Source: CAIQJJ01 sp964606085 (GTDB taxonomy: Bacteria; Chloroflexota; Anaerolineae; Anaerolineales; UBA4823). From it: DNA of 13,110 nt. A program made the translations under genes and the position numbers. The stretch lies in contig CAZSFD010000113.1 of assembly GCA_964606085.1 (NCBI GenBank), forward strand, positions 1 through 13,110, in the 5' to 3' direction. Shown piece after piece: positions 7,295-13,110 of this stretch. The notes beneath the pieces were generated by a model. It made no database searches. It was not told the DNA's origin and worked only from the letters and a program-made list of their open reading frames with translations. How positions within the stretch are numbered: the stretch's first letter is position 1; the number at the start of each line of letters is the position of its first letter.

Positions 7295-8308
7295 ATGACA
7301 CCCCTTGCCCAGGCCATCAAAGCCGAAGCCCGCAACCTGGGTTTCCCCCTGGCCGGGATCACCACGCCCGATGCCCCGCCCCACCTCGCCGTGTACCAGC
7401 GTTGGTTGGCGGCGGGGCATCATGGCGAAATGGCCTACCTCGCCCGCGCGCGCGCCATGGTCTGCCGGGCTGATCCACGCCAGATTTTGCCCGAATGCGA
7501 AGCGATCCTGGTGCTGGGCATGCCCTACCCCGCTTCGCCGCCCCAACCAGCCCCACCCGGCCACGGACGTGTGGCCTCGTATGCCTGGGGGTTCGATTAC
7601 CACGACATCATCCCGCCCCGCCTGCAAGCCCTGGTGACATTCATCCAGGCTCAGGTGGGGCGGGCGATTCCCCACCGTTATTACACCGATACCGGCCCAC
7701 TGCTTGAACGTGACCTGGCTCAGCGCGCCGGGCTGGGTTGGATTGGCAAGAACACCTGCCTGATCCACCCCAGGGCTGGCTCCTACTTTTTCCTGGCCGA
7801 AATCCTGCTCGGCCTGGCGCTTCCCCCTGACCCACCGTTTCTGACCGATCACTGCGGTACTTGTACTCGCTGCATCGAGGCCTGCCCCACGGCCTGCATC
7901 TTGCCCGACCGCACACTCGATGCTCGGCGCTGCATTTCTTACCTCACCATCGAAAACAAGGGGCGTATTCCCGCTGACTTGCAGCCCAGGTTGGGCGATT
8001 GGGTCTTTGGCTGCGATATTTGCCAGCAGGTTTGCCCGTGGAATCGCTTCGCGCACCCCTTGGGCGAACCGGCCCTGGCCCCCCGCCCCGAGCAAGCCCA
8101 TCCCAATTTGCTGGCCGAACTTGCGTTGACCCCCGAAGCCTTCAACCGTCAATACCGCCGCACGCCCATTCAGCGGGCCAAACGGCGGGGCTACTTGCGC
8201 AATGTGGCGGTTGCCACTGCCAACGCCGCCCTGCCCGACGGCCCGGCAGCACTTCAACGCCTGGCCGAAGATCGTGACCTCGCTCCGCTGCTCGCCAGAG
8301 AAGATTGA
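7295..8308 (+). CDS. queG: Epoxyqueuosine reductase QueG
   Basis: A 337-residue cytoplasmic cobalamin- and Fe-S-dependent enzyme that reduces epoxyqueuosine to queuosine in the anticodon of tRNAs for Tyr, His, Asn and Asp, the last step of queuosine synthesis. Seen: RYYTDTGPLLERDLA with D132, the presumed catalytic Asp; GLGWIGKNT at 147-154; and two [4Fe-4S] sites, CGTCTRCIEACP (C187, C190, C193, C197) plus C213 and CDICQQVCPWN (C240, C243, C247). The domain order and length fit QueG; the C-terminal HEAT-like extension is short here. The ATG at 7295 is one base after the lipoprotein stop with no ribosome binding site in between, so translation is probably coupled. No other queuosine genes are in view. 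Confidence 0.95.
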   Translation: MTPLAQAIKAEARNLGFPLAGITTPDAPPHLAVYQRWLAAGHHGEMAYLARARAMVCRADPRQILPECEAILVLGMPYPASPPQPAPPGHGRVASYAWGFDYHDIIPPRLQALVTFIQAQVGRAIPHRYYTDTGPLLERDLAQRAGLGWIGKNTCLIHPRAGSYFFLAEILLGLALPPDPPFLTDHCGTCTRCIEACPTACILPDRTLDARRCISYLTIENKGRIPADLQPRLGDWVFGCDICQQVCPWNRFAHPLGEPALAPRPEQAHPNLLAELALTPEAFNRQYRRTPIQRAKRRGYLRNVAVATANAALPDGPAALQRLAEDRDLAPLLARED

Positions 8309-8325
8309 GCGCAGTCGTTCAGACC

Positions 8326-8380
8326 GCCAGAAGCAAGAGCGCCAACGGGAGGCAAAGCTTTGCGCGTTTGCGTTGCTGGC
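8326..8380. terminator. Possible bidirectional terminator between convergent genes
   Basis: The 78-base gap between queG and the convergent hydrolase holds a nested imperfect hairpin: GCCAG (8326-8330) with CTGGC (8376-8380), CAACG (8343-8347) with CGTTG (8371-8375), and a central perfect palindrome GCAAAGCTTTGC (8352-8363). There is no T-tract on either side, so the call rests on position and symmetry only. Confidence 0.3.
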
Positions 8381-8386
8381 CCATGC

Positions 8387-9958
8387 CTACGCATCCCGGC
8401 GCGCTGTCTGCTTCCGGACGAACAACCCGCCAACAAATCCCAGGCCGAGGAGCAGAACGCCTGCTCCGCCCAATAACACCTTGGCCAGCATGGGGAAAGA
8501 CAGCGGCGGCTTGAAATCCATCGGCAGGGTTGTGTACAGCGAATCGTCGGCCTGGCCGGTGGCGTAGAAACTGGTCAGCAGGCGCTCGGCGGCGGCGGGC
8601 TGGAACTGCCAGAAATCGTCCACATGCCCCTGATTGGCGATGACCATATGCTTTCCGCGGCGCAGCGAGGGTAGCAGTTCGTTTTCGGCGAATTGGGCGG
8701 GGGTGGAAAAATCGAGGCTGCCGCTGATCAGCAGGGTTTCGACATCGCTGGGCTGTACCTGGCGGTATTTTTCATCCATCAGGATCGGTGGCCAGTTCCC
8801 GGCGGCTGCGCCCCAAATGAGCAGCGACATCGGTGCGCCGAGGGTGGCGTTGGGGTCGGTCAGGTCGGCGCGGTAATCGCGGCCCGGCTCATAGTCGGCG
8901 CTGGCCCCCAGGGCGAAGAACTCGCCCCAGGTCATCATGTTGGGCATCAGAAAATTGTAGGCCAGCGACATGAGCGCCAGGCCGCTGGGGTCGCCTTCGT
9001 CAGCGCTCAGGTAGGCGTCGAAGATGATCGGGGCGGTGGTGCGATGGTAGAGCATCACAAAAGCGACGACCTGCACCTTGCCGGGGTCAATCGGCAGGGC
9101 GAGCCAGCGGCGCGGCATGTTCTGGTTGACGCGGCGCATGGCGGCGGCCAGATCGGGCGTGCGGGCGCGGCAGGCGGCATCTTGCTGGCACAGGCGGGCG
9201 TAATCGTCCACCTGGGCGTCGGTCACTTCGGGCAGCCAGAGGAAGTGGCCGGGCGGGTTGACGCCGATTTGGGCGCTGCGGCCCAGGCTGGCAGGGTGCA
9301 TGGCGGCGTAAATTTGCGCCACGCGCGTGCCGTAACTTTCACTCAACAGGTGGATGCGGGCGTACCCCAGGGCCAGGCGGGCGGCTTCCATATCATCCAC
9401 CACCGCGGGGATGGTGTAGCCGCGCAAATCAACGCCTGCGGCTTGCAGGCGGGCGGCGCAGGTTTTGGCGGCCAGGCCGATTGCATCGAGCGAGGCCTGC
9501 GAGAGTAAGTTGCCGTCAGCGCCTTTGATGGCCTGGGCGATTTCTGGGCTGTCAAGTTTGGCTGTGCCGTCTACGCCGCGGTAGCCCACCAGCACCACAT
9601 CATGCGCTGCCAGCAGCCAGGCGGGCGGTTGGAAGCCCATGTTCGATTGCCCCGGCCCGCCGGCCAGATAGAAGATCGGTTCGGCGGGGGAGGCGGCTGC
9701 CGAGCGGATGCGCTTGACCGGCAGGGCGATCAGCCGCGAGGCGGGGTCGGTGCGGTTTTCGGGGACGATCAGCGTGCCGCATTCGGCCCGGTAGCTTCGC
9801 GATTTGGTCTTGTACGTGCAATCTTTCAAGGCCATATCGCCCGCTTTGGCATTGGCGGGAACCTGGATTTTCTCAGGCTTTTTGGATATGAGCAGCCAGA
9901 AAACGCTGGCCAAGATAATTGCGAGCAAAACAATCAGAATTAACCATTTGCCGTTCAT
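8387..9958 (-). CDS. Membrane-anchored alpha/beta hydrolase (proline iminopeptidase / TAP-like)
   Basis: A 523-residue serine hydrolase of the family that holds prolyl/tripeptidyl aminopeptidases; the natural substrate is unknown. An N-terminal membrane anchor (about 5-25) is followed by the oxyanion loop LAGGPGQS at 98-105, the nucleophile elbow SESYGT (S208), the charge-relay Asp in GSLDFSTP (D416) and His in NQGHVDDFW (H445), giving a complete triad. The elbow has Ser where most relatives have Gly two residues before the nucleophile. A second hydrophobic segment near 490-514 is followed by a basic tail, so the catalytic domain probably lies outside the cell between two membrane helices. 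The ATG at 9958 is chosen: GGAGA lies 6-10 bases upstream, and the longer frame to 10141 would run through a repeat. Converges on queG. Confidence 0.9.
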   Translation of the reverse strand: MNGKWLILIVLLAIILASVFWLLISKKPEKIQVPANAKAGDMALKDCTYKTKSRSYRAECGTLIVPENRTDPASRLIALPVKRIRSAAASPAEPIFYLAGGPGQSNMGFQPPAWLLAAHDVVLVGYRGVDGTAKLDSPEIAQAIKGADGNLLSQASLDAIGLAAKTCAARLQAAGVDLRGYTIPAVVDDMEAARLALGYARIHLLSESYGTRVAQIYAAMHPASLGRSAQIGVNPPGHFLWLPEVTDAQVDDYARLCQQDAACRARTPDLAAAMRRVNQNMPRRWLALPIDPGKVQVVAFVMLYHRTTAPIIFDAYLSADEGDPSGLALMSLAYNFLMPNMMTWGEFFALGASADYEPGRDYRADLTDPNATLGAPMSLLIWGAAAGNWPPILMDEKYRQVQPSDVETLLISGSLDFSTPAQFAENELLPSLRRGKHMVIANQGHVDDFWQFQPAAAERLLTSFYATGQADDSLYTTLPMDFKPPLSFPMLAKVLLGGAGVLLLGLGFVGGLFVRKQTARRDA

Positions 9959-10058
9959 GTGTAATCTCCGTAATACGTATCGCTCAATACCTGCGAGGTT
10001 GGCGCAAATGTTGGTTTCCCGCGGGTTTGCTACCATACAAAACAGCCAATGCCAATGG

Positions 10059-10127
10059 GACGCGGATAACCGCGGACGAACGCGGAAAACAGGTTTGGAA
10101 TCCGCGTCAATCTCCATTCTTCCGCGT
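10059..10127. repeat. CGCGGA-type short repeat with interleaved inverted arms
   Basis: GACGCGGAT (10059-10067) has its exact complement at 10100-10108, and ACGCGGAA (10080-10087) has its exact complement at 10120-10127. The core GCGGA also recurs directly three times in the left half (10063, 10073 and 10082). This is non-coding and lies in the gap between the hydrolase start and the end of the tandem flavodoxin gene. It looks like a degenerate member of a dispersed REP-like family; that can only be confirmed genome-wide. Confidence 0.7.
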
Positions 10128-10312
10128 ACCATTTCTTGCATGTCCGGTAGAAAACCCCGTGGCTAGAAGATGACCCCGGTACTTTGCAAATTCTGGGCTT
10201 CTTTTCGTTTCGCGGGAAGCCCTGTTTTGGCTGCGGCTGGAGGCCGCTTATGGAATATAACGACTCGGCCATCGCCCGGCCGCGGGGATGGCGTCGTACC
10301 GGTAAATTCAGA
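10128..10312. other. Remaining intergenic sequence after the tandem flavodoxin gene, with two hairpins
   Basis: No credible gene. Two stem-loops are visible: GGGCTTC (10195-10201) with GAAGCCC (10216-10222), and GCGGC (10233-10237) with GCCGC (10243-10247). They lie 66-118 bases past the stop of the minus-strand flavoprotein and could end its transcript, but neither has a T-tract. Nothing else was recognised here. Confidence 0.35.
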
Positions 10313-11578
10313 TTATCCAGATTTAAACGGCCGCGCAAAGCGCTGCTCATAAACGCCATTTTGCTTGAGCATTCCATCGAAGTAGCCGTGGGCGATGGGC
10401 AGGCGCAAGAAGACCCGGAAGACCGGCCCCAGAATGGCGGGGAAGCGTTCGGGTTTGGCGATGGCCGCCAGCGTGACGGGGTCGAAGGGTTTGCCCGCCG
10501 CCAGGCCGGCGCCGAGCGCCTGTAAGTTGGCAAACAGGCTGCGGTTCATTTCGGGCGGCATGACGCGGGTGGCCTCGCCATTGCCCTTGACCACCGTGCC
10601 GAGGTAAGGCGAACCCAGGCGGGCGGCCAGTTTTTCGAGGTAACGCTCGATATAGCGCGAGTGCAGCCCTTCAGGGAAGCCCGATTGCACCAGAAAGCCC
10701 AGCGGCGGGTTGTTCGGGCGGCCCACGAAGGGTGCAAGCGCCTCGATGAAGTGCTTGACGGCTCCAGGCATCGAATCAGTGTAGAGCGGGAAGCCCAGGA
10801 TGGCGCATTCGGCGTTGGCGAAGGCCTGGGCCATTGGCTCGGTCTCTTTCATGCGGATCAGGTGATGCGTTTCGACCGGCCCGCCAAAACCGGCGGCCAT
10901 CTCAGCGAGCATCAGCGGCGTGTTGCCCTTGCAGCCGCGCGGCGAGCCATTGAAGAAGGTCAGGCGCGAGGGCGGGGGGATAGGGATGCCGGTAGTTGGT
11001 GGCAGGCGGGCGGGCAGGGGCAGCGGGGCGGGTTTGCGGGCAGCGATGCGGTTGGTCAGTTCTGCGATGGGGGTTTCGGTGGTCAGCGCAAACTCGAGGC
11101 GGGTTTTGAAGTTGATGGCCGTGCGGTAGTGGATGTCGCGCACGATTTGCAGGTCAAGTGCATCGGTGGTCGGTTCTTTTTCGAGCAGCAGGCCCACGCG
11201 GGGATAGCGGGCGTAGCGTTTGAGGTGGTGGGCTTCGCCGTAGGCCACTTCCATGTAGGGGTGGATCAGCGGCAGGTGCTTGTCGAGCGCCATTTTGAGC
11301 AGTTCGCTGGGGAAGCCCATTTGGAGCGGGGCGGCCCAAAGGGTGAAATCGGCGTTGATGACGGCGCGATCCATTTCAATGGAGGCATCTTGCGAGGAGC
11401 ATTGGCCGGGCGTCTTCACCCAACAGCCCCAGCAGCCCACACAGTGACGCAGGGGGATGTCGCGCAGATCAATTTGTGCCACGCTGTTCCCGGCGGCGGT
11501 CAGCGCAAAGGCCAACTGCCTCAGGTAGGCATCGAACGTGCCTGCTTGCGGGCTGCCATTGAGAATGGTGATTTTCAT
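10313..11578 (-). CDS. Tandem flavodoxin-domain NAD(P)H/FMN oxidoreductase fusion
   Basis: A 421-residue cytoplasmic flavoprotein built from two flavodoxin-like (NADPH-dependent FMN reductase/iron-sulfur flavoprotein group) halves. Domain 1 (about 1-180) starts MKITILNGSPQ, the FMN-phosphate loop, and carries the cysteine cluster C46-x2-C49-x2-C52-x7-C60, which resembles the compact Cys motif of iron-sulfur flavoproteins. A Pro-rich linker (182-203) leads to domain 2 (about 205-421), which repeats the start with LTFFNGSPRGCKGNT and has FPLYTDSMPG at 263-272 but lacks the Cys cluster. Internal duplication followed by divergence, or fusion, is inferred. Usual family members have one such domain. 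The ATG at 11578 has AAAGGA about 9 bases upstream. Electron donor and acceptor are unknown. The next gene upstream on this strand is another flavodoxin-domain protein. Confidence 0.85.
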   Translation of the reverse strand: MKITILNGSPQAGTFDAYLRQLAFALTAAGNSVAQIDLRDIPLRHCVGCWGCWVKTPGQCSSQDASIEMDRAVINADFTLWAAPLQMGFPSELLKMALDKHLPLIHPYMEVAYGEAHHLKRYARYPRVGLLLEKEPTTDALDLQIVRDIHYRTAINFKTRLEFALTTETPIAELTNRIAARKPAPLPLPARLPPTTGIPIPPPSRLTFFNGSPRGCKGNTPLMLAEMAAGFGGPVETHHLIRMKETEPMAQAFANAECAILGFPLYTDSMPGAVKHFIEALAPFVGRPNNPPLGFLVQSGFPEGLHSRYIERYLEKLAARLGSPYLGTVVKGNGEATRVMPPEMNRSLFANLQALGAGLAAGKPFDPVTLAAIAKPERFPAILGPVFRVFLRLPIAHGYFDGMLKQNGVYEQRFARPFKSG

Positions 11579-11635
11579 GGAGAAATCCTTTCACCACGAC
11601 GGAAATCCATTTTCGATTACGTTGTGTTCCGTCTT

Positions 11636-11648
11636 TACCACTGTGGTA
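11636..11648. promoter_or_regulatory. Operator-like palindrome upstream of the tandem flavodoxin gene
   Basis: TACCAC-T-GTGGTA is a perfect 6+1+6 palindrome, 58 bases upstream of the ATG at 11578. Size and symmetry fit a site for a dimeric transcription factor. Chance or membership of a wider repeat cannot be excluded, as the sequence beside it is also repetitive. Confidence 0.3.
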
Positions 11649-11681
11649 TTTTTTGACTTGACTGCAAAAAGATTGCCCCAC

Positions 11682-11795
11682 CGCGAAGAACGCGAAGAGC
11701 GCGAAGAAAAATCAAAATGCAAGGCTTGTTTCTAATTTCTGGGCAAATCCTTCAACTTTATCTCATAACGCTTCGCGTTCTTCGCGCCCTTTGCG
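11682..11795. repeat. Inverted pair of 9-bp tandem repeat arrays (CGCGAAGAA units)
   Basis: The left array has three 9-bp units, CGCGAAGAA, CGCGAAGAG and CGCGAAGAA (11682-11708). The right array (11769-11795) has three units in the opposite orientation, reading on the minus strand CGCAAAGGG, CGCGAAGAA and CGCGAAGCG. Sixty bases separate them. The arms could fold into a long imperfect hairpin. In one frame the units would encode Arg-Glu-Glu repeats, which explains the spurious reading frames here. Confidence 0.85.
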
Positions 11796-11821
11796 GTAAA
11801 AATGTAACATCTGAATAAACT

Positions 11822-11896
11822 GGGGAGGTGCAACGCACTTGGGTATCAAACGAGTAATTTTCGGGCCAAAACCAAGTGCGTTGCACCTTATGCCCC
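11822..11896. repeat. 17-bp perfect inverted repeat (REP/MITE-like)
   Basis: AGGTGCAACGCACTTGG (11826-11842) has its exact complement at 11872-11888, with a 29-base loop; GGGG at 11822-11825 and CCCC at 11893-11896 extend the arms after a four-base interruption on the right. There is no T-tract, and it lies about 70-140 bases past the stop of the HemG-like gene. Best read as a small dispersed palindromic element, possibly acting as a 3' mRNA structure. Confidence 0.85.
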
Positions 11897-11962
11897 GTTT
11901 TATTGAAAAGATACGTAAAAATCACTTTTTGCAGTGGGGCCTTTTTTCGATTCACGCACAGC

Positions 11963-12538
11963 CTAAAACAAATCCTTCGCCCAGGCGCGGATAGCGTCCC
12001 AGTTGCGCTTTTCGCCGGGCGGGGCCTGGATGATGACCATCACGAACAACGCCTGCCACCATTTCAGGCGGTACATATCCAGCCGCCCGCCCAAGAAGGC
12101 CACGCTGACCGGCTTGACCTGCGGGGCAGCTTTGAGAATCGGGCGCAGGTAGTTTGTCACGGTGGCGTAATTCTCTTTGAAGCTCAGGCGGCCCGGCTGT
12201 TTGGGCGGCTGCGGCAGCGTGGGGTCAACTGTAACCGGCACGCCCGCTACCTGGGTTTCGCCCGTTTGTGTCAGGCTCATGCAGGTGATGAAGAGCGCCA
12301 CCGGCACTTTGCTCAAAGCGGCCTGATTTTTCTTGAGAAAGGCGGTCGCACCGCGGTGCCAGCCCATGATCATCGGTGCGCCGAGGGCCACGGCATTGTA
12401 ACCATCCAAACTGGTGATTGTTTCGAGCGGCAGCACATCTACCTGCACACCGCCTTTTCCAATTTCTTCTCCGATGGTTTTGGCAACATCGGCGGTGGTG
12501 CCACTATTGGTGGCGTAAGCGACTAAAATTTTGTGCAT
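11963..12538 (-). CDS. HemG-like flavodoxin-domain protein
   Basis: A 191-residue single flavodoxin-domain protein. MHKILVAYATNSGTTADVA at the N-terminus is the FMN phosphate-binding loop (T10-T15). GAPMIMGWHRGATAFLKKN (53-71) and the C-terminal GGRLDMYRLKWW and NWDAIRAWA segments are laid out as in the HemG (menaquinone-dependent protoporphyrinogen oxidase) and general flavodoxin-domain families. A hydrophobic stretch, WQALFVMVII, may touch the membrane. Haem synthesis is therefore possible but not proven: no other hem genes are nearby. The start is the ATG at 12538, since AGGA lies 8 bases upstream and homology begins at once; an in-frame codon at 12577 lies inside a repeat hairpin. It lies 57 bases downstream of the membrane protein gene on the same strand and may be cotranscribed with it. 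Confidence 0.85.
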   Translation of the reverse strand: MHKILVAYATNSGTTADVAKTIGEEIGKGGVQVDVLPLETITSLDGYNAVALGAPMIMGWHRGATAFLKKNQAALSKVPVALFITCMSLTQTGETQVAGVPVTVDPTLPQPPKQPGRLSFKENYATVTNYLRPILKAAPQVKPVSVAFLGGRLDMYRLKWWQALFVMVIIQAPPGEKRNWDAIRAWAKDLF

Positions 12539-12553
12539 AGTGTCATCCTGGGT

Positions 12554-12590
12554 TTTGTAGGCGGGCAAGTTTGACAACTTGCCCTACAAG
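12554..12590. repeat. Hairpin repeat between the membrane protein and HemG-like genes
   Basis: GGGCAAGTT (12563-12571) pairs perfectly with AACTTGCCC (12576-12584) around a four-base loop. Beyond a three-base bulge, TTGTA (12555-12559) pairs with TACAA (12585-12589). It sits six bases after the membrane protein stop on the minus strand and has no T-tract, so it resembles an intercistronic REP element, which could stabilise or attenuate the message, more than a terminator. Confidence 0.8.
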
Positions 12591-12595
12591 AAAAG

Positions 12596-13039
12596 TTAAA
12601 AATTTCGCAGGTAAACGATTGCCGCGTGTGTGCAGTGAAACAGCGTAAACAGCACCGCCGGGGCGATGTAATAGGCCGGGCGATAGCGTGCGCTGCCGCT
12701 CACGGGGAAATAGAACTCGCCGCCTAGCAGAGCAATCCCGATCATCCACAGCAGGGGCGTGTAGGCCGGAGCCATGAAACCGATCAGGCTGGTACTCCAC
12801 GCGCTGGCCGGGGCGAATAGGAGCGGCACCCAGGCCAGAAAATAGATCAGCGAGCCAAGCCCATACCATACCCAACCGCGGCGGTTCGTCCATTGCAGCG
12901 TGACGAAGGCAGGCATAGCGAACATAACCACCCGCAGCAGGTTTTCGCCGTATTGAACGACAGGTGGGATGTCTTTCCAGAAAATATCGGGCAAAAATTG
13001 GGCCGGCAGGCGGCTGGCGAAGATCACATTCCAGAGCAA
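12596..13039 (-). CDS. Small multipass membrane protein, unrecognised family, 5' end uncertain or broken
   Basis: At least 147 residues with about four membrane helices (roughly 33-50, 57-76, 84-107 and 123-144 from the TTG at 13039) and a short tail LRNF. I do not recognise a family; no catalytic motif is visible. The TTG is the first permitted start codon after an in-frame stop, but it has no ribosome binding site and cuts through a hydrophobic helix. The frame upstream reads naturally as PKIPWKKYLLNSIWLTCPI and is preceded by ATG AAA ACG TAA at 13097-13108. The true start was therefore probably the ATG at 13108, with codon 4 now TAA: either a nonsense mutation (for example from CAA), making this a pseudogene, or a sequence error. 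Same strand as, and 57 bases before, the HemG-like gene. Confidence 0.6.
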   Translation of the reverse strand: MLWNVIFASRLPAQFLPDIFWKDIPPVVQYGENLLRVVMFAMPAFVTLQWTNRRGWVWYGLGSLIYFLAWVPLLFAPASAWSTSLIGFMAPAYTPLLWMIGIALLGGEFYFPVSGSARYRPAYYIAPAVLFTLFHCTHAAIVYLRNF

Positions 13040-13110
13040 AATCGGGCAGGTCAGCCAGATGCTGTTGAGCAGGTATTTCTTCCAGGGGATTTTTGGTTAC
13101 GTTTTCATCG

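Larger units (their letters stand above)
11579..11962. other. Repeat-rich intergenic region between the two flavodoxin genes
   Basis: These 384 bases hold no credible gene; the short frames here encode only low-complexity REE-type repeats. From left to right they hold the ribosome binding site of the tandem flavodoxin gene, an inverted pair GACGGAA (11598-11604) with TTCCGTC (11627-11633), a 13-bp palindrome at 11636-11648, an inverted pair of 9-bp tandem arrays (11682-11795), a 17-bp inverted repeat (11826-11888), and finally a weak four-pair hairpin after the HemG-like stop. Confidence 0.7.

Noticed and set aside
6316..7365. 349-codon minus-strand frame opposite the second lipoprotein
   Set aside because: Glycine- and arginine-rich product typical of the antisense of a Thr/Pro/Ala-rich gene; the plus-strand protein has a signal peptide and recognisable domains.
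7277..8257. 326-codon minus-strand frame opposite queG
   Set aside because: QueG on the plus strand has all catalytic and Fe-S motifs; the opposite frame is a GC-rich shadow.
9804..10173. Plus-strand reading frames and an N-terminal extension of the hydrolase to 10141
   Set aside because: They run through the CGCGGA repeat, have no ribosome binding site, and the hydrolase has a well-placed GGAGA before the ATG at 9958.
10661..11656. 331-codon plus-strand frame opposite the tandem flavodoxin gene
   Set aside because: Its translation is low in recognisable motifs and rich in Gly/His/Arg, while the minus strand encodes two flavodoxin-like domains.
11538..11735. Short plus-strand frame with an REEREE tail
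   Set aside because: The repeated residues come from the 9-bp DNA array and there is no start signal.
11682..11795. CRISPR array
   Set aside because: The units are 9 bp and directly abutting with no spacers, and no cas gene is present.

Overview
This window reads as a stretch of ordinary chromosome from a GC-rich bacterium, most likely a member of Chloroflexota (Anaerolineae-like). That is an inference from three things: two lipoproteins that join a Thr/Pro-rich 'TPTP' linker to an NBR1-type Ig domain, the style of the ferredoxin, and the many short inverted and tandem repeats between genes. No ribosomal RNA, tRNA, CRISPR array, transposase or phage gene was seen.

Layout from left to right. 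(1) 1-1499, minus strand: the N-terminal 499 residues of a membrane-anchored Ser/Thr protein kinase, cut by the window edge. (2) 1500-1742: a divergent intergenic region with a probable kinase promoter, a long inverted repeat and a possible leaderless start for the next gene. (3) 1743-4097, plus: a 784-residue Rad3/DinG-type Fe-S helicase with an N-terminal RecB-type PD-(D/E)XK nuclease domain. (4) 4247-4645, plus: a two-cluster ferredoxin with a clear sigma70-type promoter, followed by a tandem 80/81-bp repeat and an intrinsic terminator. (5) 4977-7293, plus: two related NBR1-domain lipoproteins, separated by a strong terminator and an extended -10 promoter. (6) 7295-8308, plus: queG (epoxyqueuosine reductase), starting one base after the second lipoprotein. 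(7) 8387-9958, minus: a membrane-anchored alpha/beta hydrolase of the proline iminopeptidase/TAP type. (8) 10313-11578, minus: a flavoprotein made of two fused flavodoxin-like domains. (9) 11963-12538, minus: a HemG-like flavodoxin-domain protein. (10) 12596 to the right edge, minus: a small multipass membrane protein whose reading frame is broken by a TAA near its apparent start.

Most genes appear to act independently. The visible themes are redox chemistry (ferredoxin, QueG, tandem flavodoxin, HemG-like flavodoxin) and the cell envelope (kinase with membrane domain, two lipoproteins, anchored hydrolase, membrane protein). No defence island or new multi-gene system is convincingly present. 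The most notable items are the nuclease-helicase fusion, the fused double flavodoxin, the paired NBR1 lipoproteins with unrelated C-terminal domains, the in-frame stop in the last gene, and the large number of different palindromic repeat families in the gaps.
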